Shown: positions 22,802 to 32,880 of the stretch, piece after piece
Numbering within the stretch: position 1 is the stretch's first letter
Layout of the letters: each line of letters opens with the position of its first letter
Assembly: GCA_031216125.1 (NCBI GenBank)
Contig: CM062369.1
Coordinates: forward strand, 13,497,001 to 13,561,000
Length of the DNA: 64,000 nt
Reading direction: 5' to 3'
Source: Dalbergia cochinchinensis
Taxonomy: Eukaryota; Streptophyta; Magnoliopsida; Fabales; Fabaceae
Made by a program: the position numbers and the translations under genes
Notes under the pieces: model-generated
The model's database searches: none
What the model was told of the DNA's origin: nothing
What the model saw: only the letters and a program-made list of their open reading frames with translations

Positions 22802-22979
22802 CATAGTTGTCCATGGCGGATGACGAGTCATGGCGGTGGACCAAAAATCCCCTATTTATGTCCGCCATAAGACTGCTATGGTATTGCCATGGCCGCCATA
22901 ATGTACAAATCTTCTCATAGCAGGGGGGCGAAAATCCGCCATGCCATGGCGCTGCCATAGATGCCATTTGACAACACTG
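22802..22979. mobile_element. hAT-type MITE, 178 bp
   Basis: It is flanked by AAGCCACC (22794-22801) and AAGCCACT (22980-22987), an eight-base duplication with one change, as hAT elements make. The right end read inward is CAGTGTTGTCAAATGGC and the left CATAGTTGTCCATGGCGG. The interior is full of CCATGGCGG and GCCATGGC palindromes. No coding capacity. Confidence 0.85.
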
Positions 22980-24613
22980 AAGCCACTAGACATCGCAGTT
23001 TGCGAGCTTCCCAGCAAACCATCATTCCACCTAGCTCAGTCACACAGCACCATGGTGGACTCTAGCCACCAATCAAACCAGCCATTGGTTTGCCCTTCTC
23101 TTTCTCCCCCTCTCTCTCTGGTCTAACCCTCCCCATCTCTCTTGGTTCTAGTCAGCTCATCTCGGTTTGTTTTTTTTTCATGGATTAGCTTTATGTGCTA
23201 TTTTAGGGTTATTGTGTTGCCTTATGGGTTTGAAGCATTTGTAGTGTAGTGTAAGTCATTTCATTTTGTAACTAGCTAGACCATATAGTTGTCTATTGTG
23301 AGATTTAAGGCTGTGGTTAGATATATTAATTGCCTATAAACACATATTTGGCTCCAGTTTCTGTTATATGCTAATGAATTATGCCTTGATTAAGATTACT
23401 TCACCATAAGGTATTTGAGGAAATTGTGTACCATTTTGTACGGACTTGTTCATGAAATCTTGCCACAAACATAAACATTGATGAAATGCTTATTTAGGCT
23501 TATACTTTTCAGTGTTCCTTATTCAGAAGATGTTTTGTGAAGCTTTTTAAAAGATTTAAAATGCTTAGAACTTTACTTATAACCTATTGGTTGCATGTTT
23601 ATGTGGGTTCGGTCTTCTTTTTATCTGCTAGCTTTTTTCGAGGTTTGAAGGGTGATGAGAAATATTGCTACAGTGAGGGTATGGGATATTGTTGTATAAT
23701 TTGCATTTATTAAGACTGAATATTAGAATGGTATATGGTTTGAAATGCAAAATATTAAGTTGCAATTTTTGGTTGTTGACAGCAAGTTTAGCAAGTATGA
23801 AGTTCTGAATTGTGGTATTTGAATATTGTTTTTGAGTGTGATTTGAAGGTCATTTGGGAAATTACAAACACCTTGAATAGGGATATGCCCAAACTTGCAA
23901 AATAACATGGATTGGGTATACTCTCTTAGTATATATCTAGAATGACATCATAAAATCTATGCAGCAGATTTATGAATTTGTTTGAGACATTATAATGATG
24001 TTTTTAATGATGGAATGATGTATGTTAAAAGAGTTATTAGTAACTTGATATTGATTTGATTTAAATCTCTCACGCTAATATGACTTAATCATATAAACCT
24101 CATTCTAGGAATTTGAGGAAGAGAAATCGCTAAGTTATTTTTTGTTTTCTTGGCCTTAACAAACATGAATAGGTTGTGATTTGGTGGTGTGCATATGAAG
24201 AGGTATTCTTTATATCTTGGGCTCTGTTCGAAATTTAAATTTTGTTTACTTGCTTTGTTGTAGAAATTATGAGATAAGTTATTGACTTTATTGAATTTGT
24301 GCATTGCTAATGTTGCAGATGGTCTCATTTGATTGTTTAACAAATTTAGCCTAATTCAAAACATGAGTATTATGTTCAAGCTTGAATTGAGGACTTGTAA
24401 TATTGTTCATTGAACTTAACTAGAAATTTTTTACTTTGCTTTTAACAACACCATGTTATCTATGGGGTCCATTCCTTGATATAGATACATTTCGACCATT
24501 AATGTAGCTGAATTTGAGGCCTTTATTATAGACAAATGATTTTTTTTTTGTGTAATAATATATAAGATTTTTATGCACATCATGACATTGAGTTTTGAAA
24601 TAAATTATCTTGA

Positions 24614-25007
24614 CCTTTCTTGAGATTTGTAGAAATACAACTCACACCCTATTTAGTTGTCTAACCTGCATTCACACTCCCTCTACTTGTTAAATTTTAA
24701 GTATTTATATTATACTTACATCCATCACTAATAGAGCATCGTTAGTAAATTTAATAGAATGATATTTTTGTGATATTACTTGCTTGATGAAAACAAGAGA
24801 ATGGGTAAGGACATTTTTATAATTTTATTAATTAGAAACATTTAATATCACAAAAATATTATTCTGTTAAGTTTATTAATGATGCTTTGTTAGTAAGAGA
24901 TGTGAATGTAATATAAATACTTAAAATTTGATAAGCAGAATGAGATTCAAGTATAGATTGAACAACTAAAGGATGTGTGAATTGCATTTCCACAAACCTC
25001 AGGGAGG
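24614..25007. mobile_element. Foldback MITE, 394 bp
   Basis: The left half (CCTTTCTTGAGATTTGTAGA, ACAACTCACACCCTA, TTTAGTTGTCTAACC, TTTTAAGTATTTATATTA, TTTTTGTGATATTA) is repeated in inverted order in the right half, ending CACAAACCTCAGGGAGG. The arms are about 180 bp with a short spacer, so the whole element can form one long hairpin. I could not fix the target duplication. Confidence 0.75.
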
Positions 25008-25092
25008 GTGAGTGCAATTTACCCTAAACTTAAATATTTGATGAAATTACAAAGTTGCGTCTTTTTTCTTTGTTAAAGACTCAATTGAGGAA

Positions 25093-25326
25093 GTGGAAGA
25101 GTCATCTGAGAGGGTTGAAAACTTAATTAAAGTAGTGGAAGACATATTAGAAAGGGTGAAAGGCTTGATTGAGAAAGCTAAAAACTCTACAGAAATTGTT
25201 CAAGACTCAATAGAAACTAATAAAGATTCAATGGAGGTAATTAAAGACAAAATGGAAGTTGTTGAAGATTCATGGAAGCAAGTGGTTATGATTATATTGA
25301 AAATTTATTATCCAAAGATTTATTAA
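25093..25326 (+). CDS. Small coiled-coil frame of unknown function inside the CACTA element
   Basis: A 77-residue frame, rich in Glu, Lys and Val, made of degenerate 11-14 residue repeats of the type VEDILERVKGLIEKAK and IETNKDSMEVIKDKMEVV. Hydrophobic residues recur at heptad-like spacing, so a coiled coil is likely. The upstream sequence TTTCTTTGTTAAAG ending at 25079 looks like a splice acceptor, and the repeats continue upstream of the first Met from 25080. The frame may therefore be a terminal exon, either of captured host DNA or of an accessory CACTA gene. No family is recognised and expression is unproven. Confidence 0.35.
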   Translation: MEESSERVENLIKVVEDILERVKGLIEKAKNSTEIVQDSIETNKDSMEVIKDKMEVVEDSWKQVVMIILKIYYPKIY

Positions 25327-25482
25327 CACATATCTCTATTCTTATTTTAGATTAGGGGGCTTCATGTTGTTGTAAAATTTGAAATATTTGTATTAAATTT
25401 ACTTTGTTGTATGATGTTAACTACTTGCTAAAGTATATTGACAATTTTTAAGTTTGTTTGTTTGTGTCTTGTTTGTTTAGTG

Positions 25483-25485
<3 letters not shown>

Positions 25486-25541
<56 letters not shown>
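25486..25541. repeat. (AT)28 microsatellite
   Basis: An uninterrupted AT dinucleotide run of 56 bases beside the right subterminal region of the CACTA element. Confidence 0.97.
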
Positions 25542-25544
<3 letters not shown>

Positions 25545-25599
25545 AATTTTAAAAATTTAAATTTTTCTTTTTTTTACAGATCACACATGAGCAATTGAT

Positions 25600-25870
25600 A
25601 TATCAGTCGCTAACAATTTCATCTAGCAACCACAAAATCAGTCACAAAGCCAGTGACCAATTTACAAGTTGCTAATAGCACACTAAATCATAAACGAAAA
25701 TTAGTCATGGGAATAGGAAAATCGGTCACAAGATTTAACAATTGATTTTCCTGATTGGAAATTAGTTTTAGCTATTTTCATTTTTGGTCACAAAATCGGT
25801 CACTGTTAGATTTAGTAATTGATTTTATGAAAATAGCGATAAAAAATTTGGTCTCTACGAGCTGCTTTTT
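25600..25870. repeat. CACTA subterminal repeats, right side of the second element
   Basis: AAATCAGTCACAAAGCCAGTGACC, AAATCGGTCACAAG and AAAATCGGTCACTG words precede the terminus at 25878, mirroring the left side. Confidence 0.72.
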
Positions 25871-25878
25871 TTGTAGTG

Positions 25879-27531
25879 GAAGAACAATGCCCGGAAAATA
25901 TTATACCCTAAAAGATGTTTTATTAGTTTTGGGTGCCCCAATAATCATTTTCATTATTGCTAAAGAGCACTATTAGTGTAGACAAAATATATTTTGAGGA
26001 TTAATTTGTCAGCATTTTAATCTTTTAGGGGCTAACTAATCATTTAGGGATTAATTTGTTAGCACGATGATCTTTGAGGTATCATGAGCCAATAAGGCAT
26101 TTTTGAAGGACTAGTTTGTCAACATGTTAATTTTTTGAGGATTAAAATGATGTTTCTCTCATATAATTATTTAAAAAAAAATGAAATAACATTATTGCTT
26201 TCATTCAATATTGTTGTTTAAAAGCGAATATTAAAATACGATAGAGTAATGTTTATCTTTTTAATTTTTAATAAATTAATTATTCTTTAAACTTAAGAAT
26301 ATAATATTTTAATTAAACAAACATTAATTTTTATATTCAAATGCATATTTTATTCTTTTAGCGAAAATATCGATGAATTAATTTTATATTATGAAATTGG
26401 TATATTCAAAAATTTATTTATCAATATAGAAATTATTAGAGAAGAAAAAAAAATTCTGCTTACTAATAACATTAAATTGCTAATATGTCATCATTTAAGT
26501 TGATTAAGAAAAGATATAAGAGCTATTTTGGTGCAATTAAAAGAGTGAAGTCGGCTAACATTCATCTAATGGTGTTAAAGTTAACAAGCTAGTAATTCAC
26601 TCCGAGTGAGTTTTAAATTTATTTTATGAAATAACTTTTTTAAATATTTAATGAGTTTGATTTCTACACACTAACAATACAAAAAAATTTTACATTCTTA
26701 TTTGATTGTATATTATTATATTAGTAAAGATAGTTGGATCTTGTATCCACTGTTTAAAAGTCCTACAAAAACAAAGATTTAATTGGATAATAATTTTAAA
26801 CTTAGTATGTCGTAATTAAACTCAAATGCATATAATTCTACACAGTTTTGTTATGATTCAATACTTCATCAACAACTTTATTTTGATGTATAATAATATA
26901 GTTTTACAAGTAAAATTTTTTATATATCTATTAGTGTCGAATTTGATTAAAAATTCTGCAAATTTAATAGTTCAAATAATATCATATAATTAAATAGTTT
27001 ACAAAGTTAAAATTCAATATTTATAAAAATTTATTTATTGGAGTAAATAACTATTTATTCTTGGAGTAGATATATTCTCTTTAATATAAAGGGGGGATTC
27101 ATTGTACTGTAGGAGTTAATTTTGTATACTTAATGAATTAATTCAATAACATTATTTGAATATTGAATTTAATTAATTAGGTAGTTAAACTATAGATATT
27201 ATATTAATTATCAATCATATATATTTCATAAAAATTAAACATTAGTATACATGTAATCTACTTGTTTGGCGTATACTCATATATTTCTTTAAAAGGGGAA
27301 TGTGTTAAAATAAGTGGGAAGATAAAGTATTGTAAGTTATCCTAGTGGTATATTTAGTTGTGGAATAAAAATGAGTATAAAATTTCTCTAGGTGAGTTTG
27401 ATACGTGAATTACACATAATACTAATTCAAAAAATTTATACCCTCATTTTTACTTGTTAACTAACACGTGTAAAACTTTTCAAAAATAAACCCTCACTAA
27501 TATATAAAGAGAGAGAGTGGTGCGTACATAC
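25879..27531. other. AT-rich intergenic DNA, no gene seen
   Basis: Very AT-rich with no long open frame. Three diverged copies of a GGATTAATTTGTCAGCA(T/C)-type word at 25990-26140 suggest a decayed repeat of unknown type. I looked here on the minus strand for further LRR exons of the TNL gene and saw none. Confidence 0.6.
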
Positions 27532-27825
27532 CTTCACACCTGGCCAAAGTTTTTCCACTCGACTATTTGGTAGTGCCAATATTACAAGCTTTTCCGCAGA
27601 AAACATTTTTGGCAAGGATTTCAGAGGGTAATGTTCCCAGAAAAGAAATCTTAGTTCACTCGGCAAAGATTGAAGCCCTTGAGGAAGAAGCAAACGGTGC
27701 CGATCGTTTGAGCTAAAAAAACCCATAAACTGTAGGTTGTTCATCGCAGCAAATACTTGAGGGCTTAACTGCAACCGCTTAATTACTGACAAGTGCACTA
27801 TTAGGCTTCTAATATCCTCTCCACC
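27532..27825 (-). pseudogene. TNL resistance gene, exon with the start of the LRR region
   Basis: On the minus strand, an acceptor CAG precedes GGTGGAGAGG at 27825, and a GTATGT donor follows 27532. The 98-codon exon reads in phase from the NB-ARC exon: GGEDIRSLIVHLSVIKRLQL, SPQVFAAMNNLQF, SLPSELRFLFWEHYPLKSL and LPNSRVEKLWPGVK. These are the standard first LRR-side motifs of TIR-NB-LRR proteins (the L-R-x-L-x-W-x-x-Y-P-L-x-x-L block and the V-E-x-L-W end). The intron to the previous exon is 115 bp. No further LRR exon is visible in the following 1.6 kb, so the sensor half of the protein is missing here. Confidence 0.82.
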
Positions 27826-27940
27826 CTGCCAGTAAAGTTGCAGACAAATAAAGCTACAATCAATGTAATAAGCAATGTTTCCCACAAAAGAGTTGACATA
27901 GTCTCTAAAGATGCCTAAATAATTTCAGCTTTTGATTTAC

Positions 27941-29076
27941 CTTGTTGTTTTTTAGTATTTTATAAATTTCATCAGGTTCCCATAACCGAATGTTGTTCCC
28001 GGGGTCTTCAATGGTTTTTTGGCGAATGATTTCCAAAGCTATTTCCTGTATGATGTCATGCATTGATACAATATCTTTTTTGACGACTACATATACAGTT
28101 TCATTTTCATAAATATCTATGAGAGCTTTATCTTGAAGCCTTTCTAATCCAGCAGCCACTGAATAATCACCATCTTTCAGCAACACTTTCATCTCGTCCA
28201 CTGTCCACTCCACATCGAAAAAGTTGAAGAAGCACGCAATATCCAAAAATATGTTTTTCTCTTGGCGATCAAGATCGTCATAACTCAATCTCATCACATC
28301 GTAAACCTTTTTACTCGGCATTTTTGTTAGCTTCTCCAATTGGCTTTCCCATATTTGTTTTTTTTTCCCACGAAGTAGATGACCCAAAACTTTAAGAACT
28401 AATGGAATGCCTTGGGCATATTCTACCACCCTCTTCGATAACTCATAGTACTCCATTTCAAGGTGATTTTGTTTAAAGGCATTCAGATTGAAAAGCTGAA
28501 GAGACTCGTTAAATTCCAATGCTTCAACCTCGTATATAACATTAACTTCTTCAGCAAGCACTTGCTTATCTCTAGTTGTAATAATGATTCTACTTCCCGG
28601 TCCAAACCAATCATGTAATCCAACTAGAATTTCTAATTGCTCTAAATCTTCGACATCATCAAGAACAACAAGAACCTTCATACGACCGAGCCTTCTCTCA
28701 ACATAATGAGGCAATCCATTTGGTGTCTCAATATTCAAGTCTTTTTCATTTAATAGTCTAGAAAAAAGTTTGTTCTTTAAAGAAAGAATTCCATGTCTTT
28801 TTGATTCTTCCCTTATCTTTGCCAAAAAACAACAACCTTCGTATTCAGCACATAGTAGATTAAATAATTCTTCAGCAATAGTTGTCTTACCAATACCTCC
28901 CATGCCCCAAATTCCAATTACACGGACATCTTCCACCCCTTGGAGTAACAGTGATTCTAAATGTGCAATTGGTTTGCTGATTCCGATAAGTCCTTTCGAG
29001 TTAGCAAGGTGCACATGATTCAACCTTGTTGTCATCCACTTGATTATTTCTTCTATAAGATCAGCATCATTTCTAT
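27941..29076 (-). pseudogene. TNL resistance gene, NB-ARC exon (open, but TIR exon not found)
   Basis: About 378 codons encode a nucleotide-binding domain of a TIR-NB-LRR immune receptor, an intracellular pathogen sensor that switches between ADP and ATP states. Motifs in order: P-loop GIWGMGGIGKTTIAEELF, kinase-2 VLVVLDDVEDLEQLE, RNBS-B GSRIIITTRDKQVL, GLPL as GIPLVLKVLG, FLDIACFF, and an intact MHD in SMHDIIQEIALEIIRQ. The exon starts after TTAATTGTATAG at about 29076, with N-D-A-D-L-I-E-E-I-I, as TNL second exons do, and ends in a GT donor after KNNK at 27941. It has no internal stop. No TIR exon was seen between 29077 and 30790. This is a partial gene: either truncated, or with exon 1 beyond inserted DNA. 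Confidence 0.88.
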
Positions 29077-30790
29077 ACAATTAACCAAAGAGAAGGGAAG
29101 GAAGATGTAAGATTTTATGAAATGAAAAGTACCAGCCGCCTTACACAAATGTCTCTAAATATTTTTTATATACTTGCTCACGGAAACATAGCATAGAGTA
29201 AGCTTACAATTATTTCATTTATACCATGTTTTAGAGTCAGGTTCTTAAACATAAAGGAAAAAAAAGGTCAAATAATATAAAATAATATAAACAAAATAAG
29301 AACAATACTGAAATTCCTCTTATATTAAATATTCGTCTCTTTCGATTACAATAGGTATCTTCTTTCTGACTTCTTACTAAAAGCAAGAAGATTCTCTCTC
29401 TAAAATAAATACCCCTATTTAAGTAACCTCACCTTTTATTTATAAGCAAGGCTTAAAAGGATAAATTGTTCTTTCCCTTTTCAATGCTATTTTTACAATA
29501 GCCTCAGCCACTATTACCATGTGCGGGACATGTTTTAAGGATAAAAGATTTTCATCCAGTTGGACCCAACCCAACCTTGAGCTAATGAACCAACCACATC
29601 TACAGCCGAGCTTAATTGAGAGAATACAATTAAGGTTGGAACCCCTGCTACCAAGCTGCCCTTATTCTCATCTCTCAATCCTTTTAGCTCTCTTTCTTTC
29701 CCTTCTAAGTCATAGTCACTGGGATTTCCCCATCTTCTGTCTCCCACTGTCACTTGCACCCTCCATAATGGTGATAGCGAGCTCTTAGCCAAAGATCTCT
29801 CCTTCCATATCCTATTACACAAGGTATTCAAGGGAAGGGGTGGCGGTGGGTTGGATTAGGTAGGTTTGAGGCATTTTTTTGATCCAACTCGCTAATTCAA
29901 AGAATGGATTGGGTTGAGTTCACTTGGTTGAGCAACATTTTCCTTTCAACCTAGCCCAACTCAACTCATTCGTGAGTATGCTGGGTTGAGCCATTCATGT
30001 GGGTTCAACACATATTCAAATAAAGAATTGTCTATTGAAACACATCAAAATATAGAATCAAACATAATAAATCTAAGAATAGATAACATAATTTTTAATA
30101 TAAATATCAAATCCTTAGATAATTTTAAGTCTCAACACGAACGAATTTAAGAAAACATCCATAAGTCTCCTAGATGCTTTCAAGAAAGCATAACTAAGTC
30201 ATAAAACCGTAACAAACTACATGAGTCAGGATTAATCTTGATAAAGATAGTAGGATTTTCGTGTGGCTATTATGTAATCTTGATAAAGATAGTAGGTGTG
30301 GCCTCTCTCTTTGCCGTACATGTGTCAAGAAGTTTGCTCTCTAAACTTCATGCGGTTTAAGAAATCGCACATCAAAATTTACCAAACGGATAACATTGGT
30401 CTCGAAGAAAATTAAAATTAATAAAAAGTTAGGATTAAAACTTGCTTACTAATTTTTAATCCATGCCATCCATTTGGCTTAATATAAGTGGCTCACTTAA
30501 ATTTAGTGAACAAGTTGCTTTTTCGGTGTTAAAATTACATACCAAAATTTCATTAAAAGGGTAAAATATTGTATCCGAAAAACTTAAAATATCTATATTC
30601 GGGTTCCAAGCCTAAATATTCTATCCCGGTCCCCAAGTCTAAGTTCCTCTGGCCCCGAGATCGCCCTTGGTCTTTCTTTGGCCCCTAGTCCAGAGTTATT
30701 ATTCATCTACAGGCCTTCTTCATCGCCACTAAGTCTGTTAGAATACTCAAATTCCCATTAATAAGTCTAGCAAAGTACTCAACTTCAAGG
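29077..30790. other. Intergenic DNA upstream of the TNL fragment, no gene seen
   Basis: I searched the minus strand for a TIR domain and did not find it. The 29500-29830 part is less AT-rich and has short frames on both strands without recognisable motifs. At 29840-30000 a GGGTTGG/CCCAACTC-rich stretch forms an imperfect inverted repeat. At 30233 and 30275 the word TAATCTTGATAAAGATAGTAGG is duplicated with a 42-base period. Confidence 0.55.
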
Positions 30791-31580
30791 TGTTACAGCC
30801 ACTTTACCAAATAATTCTTAGATGCCAGCAAAATGAGCTGTAGTAGGTAATTAATTAAATGATATATGTGTCTTAAAATTTCTTCCTTTTCTTTTTGGAT
30901 TATTTTAATTATCTAAAATCAAATTACAACCCTAATTTCAATATTTTAAAAAATTCTAACCCTACCCCTTACCCCTAAAATGGTGCCATTTAAACTTCCC
31001 CCATTTTGTCTCATTTTGATTTTTCTGAAAGAGACAGATATGTGCACATGTCTCATATTCTCACACATGCATAAACTTGGTTTCCATGTTTGAGAGGTAA
31101 ACAGATACTCCCATTCTCTAGAACACCCTCATCTTCATCTCTAACTCTGGTTACCAAACCCTCACAAATCCATCTCCATGGCTTAAAGCTTAGACACAGC
31201 CTAAAATACTTCCTTAAACACTAACCCAACACCATATTGAAGAAAAAAAAGTCCTCCATTTTCCCTCCTTGAAGCCACGGCCAACACACCCATTAAAGAG
31301 GAGATTTTTCTTCTCTTCCACTCCAAGGAGCTTTCCTTCCATCGTATCCTTCAAAGATCAAAACTTTTGGTAGGGATTTGTTTTGCTTAAAATATCTTTT
31401 CTGCTTCTTTCTTTGTTTATGGTGTTGTTGATTTAAAGCTTGAACTTGTGTTGGATTTATGTTTCTTTTCTTTCACTATCAGTTTATTTCTTTGAATGGT
31501 TGTGTAAAATCTCAAGGATGATGATGAGTTCTCTTGATGTTCATTCAAGAAGCCATATTTGAGGCTCTAAAACTTAGATC

Positions 31581-32225
31581 TTGCATTTTTAATGTTAAAT
31601 GTTAACACTTTTTGTTCTAATATGTCTAAATGAACTATCTTGTAATTTTAATGGTTAAAGTCTAACACTTTGTTGTCCTAAAGTGTTTAAATGAGTTAAC
31701 TAGAATTTTAATAGGTAAAGTTTGATGCTTTGTTTTTCTAATGTGATTAAAAGTGTTATTATGCATTTTAATCAGTTAAAGTTTCATACTTTGATGTTCT
31801 AATGAGATAAAAAGTGTTGTTATGTATTCTGATCAATTAAATTCATTACTTTGTTGCTCTAACACAATCAAAAATGTTGTTTTACATTTTAATTGGTTAA
31901 AGTTTAACATTTTTGTTGCTTTAATGTATTTAAATGAACTATCTTGCATTTTCAATGGCCAAAGTTTTACACTTTATGGGTCTAATGTTATTAAATGAAA
32001 AAACTTGTATTTTAATGTTTAAAATTTGACACTATGTCTCTAATGTGATTAAACGAGTTATCTTGCATTTTTAATAATTAAAGTTGAACACTTTGTACAT
32101 TTAATATATTAAAACTTAAAAGTAATATCTTGTAATTTTTATTGGTCAATGTTGTGAGTTTTACATCTTTTACTCTAAAAGGAGTTAGTTGTCTTGAGGA
32201 TTTAAATGGTTAAAATCTAACCTTT
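31581..32225. repeat. About eleven degenerate tandem units of 58-65 bp
   Basis: Units begin TTGCATTTTTAAT or TTGTAATTTTAAT, continue GGTTAAAGTTTAACACTTTG, then TTGTTCTAATGTG and end TTAAATGAGTTATC. They are diverged but in register, and lie within the Tekay-like LTR. Confidence 0.85.
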
Positions 32226-32844
32226 TGTGTTCTTTGTGATTTACAAAACTTTTCCTAAGCCTTGCTTGATAAAAAACCCTTAAAGTTGCAAACTTTGTGA
32301 GCTATGATTAGAACGTTAATGGTTTGTCTTTGGTAAAATAAATTTTAGAAGGCTTAAAAATGAAACTTTGGACTAGAAAAAATTATTTTTGGAAGCCTAT
32401 GTGATTGATGAAGGTGGCGGTTTCGGTAGTTTGAAAGGAAAGGAAATGTTATTTTTGTTGTTTTAGTTTTCAACTATGATTAGAACGTTAAAAGGATATG
32501 TTTTTAACATAAGATGGAAATTTTGAAAATATATACATAGCAATGGTTTGGAAAATAGGCCCAGAGTTGTTTTTATTTTATGTGAAAAAATATATCATGT
32601 TCTATATGTTTAAAATAATTTTTGAAAGCATTAACAACTAGAAAATCTACAAAGTATGGATTTTGAAGCCTTTGGCTCCTTTATGCGTGGTTTCGGCTAA
32701 AGCCAATAATTTAGGCCTAAGGTGGTTTTTATTTGATGCAAAAATCATAAGTTTTCTTCTGAATTTTCAAGACAATTTGTAAGAGTGCTAGAATCTTAAA
32801 GTATGCAAAAGTATGAATTTTGAACTCCTATATCCTACATAAAC

Positions 32845-32880
32845 ATACACACACACACAGAGAGATATTATATATATATG
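32845..32880. repeat. Compound microsatellite (CA)n(GA)n(TA)n
   Basis: ACACACACACACAGAGAG is followed by a short TA run. Confidence 0.85.

Larger units (their letters stand above)
21008..25878. mobile_element. Second CACTA transposon, with nested MITEs
   Basis: The right terminus TTTTTTTGTAGTG (CACTACAAAAAAA on the other strand) ends at 25878. GTCACTAAATCGGTCACT-type subterminal repeats lie at both sides (21060-22440 and 25600-25860). The left end is taken as the GACTAATAGAAAT word at 21008, a one-base variant of the terminus, placed where the minus-strand gag is cut. The three-base flanks (ATC and GAA) do not match, and gag does not resume after 25878, so the left boundary or the flank has been rearranged. 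No transposase was recognised. Confidence 0.6.

Noticed and set aside
22728..22967. Minus-strand frame starting M-A-S-M-A-A as a host gene
   Set aside because: It lies almost wholly within the 178-bp hAT MITE.
960..25878. One giant CACTA element from the left terminus at 960 to the right terminus at 25878
   Set aside because: Athila domains continue in order between 3361 and 19560, and each end has its own subterminal array; two separate insertions fit better.
29519..29831. Open frames on both strands upstream of the TNL exon, tested as a TIR domain
   Set aside because: Neither strand shows TIR motifs; the frames mirror one another.
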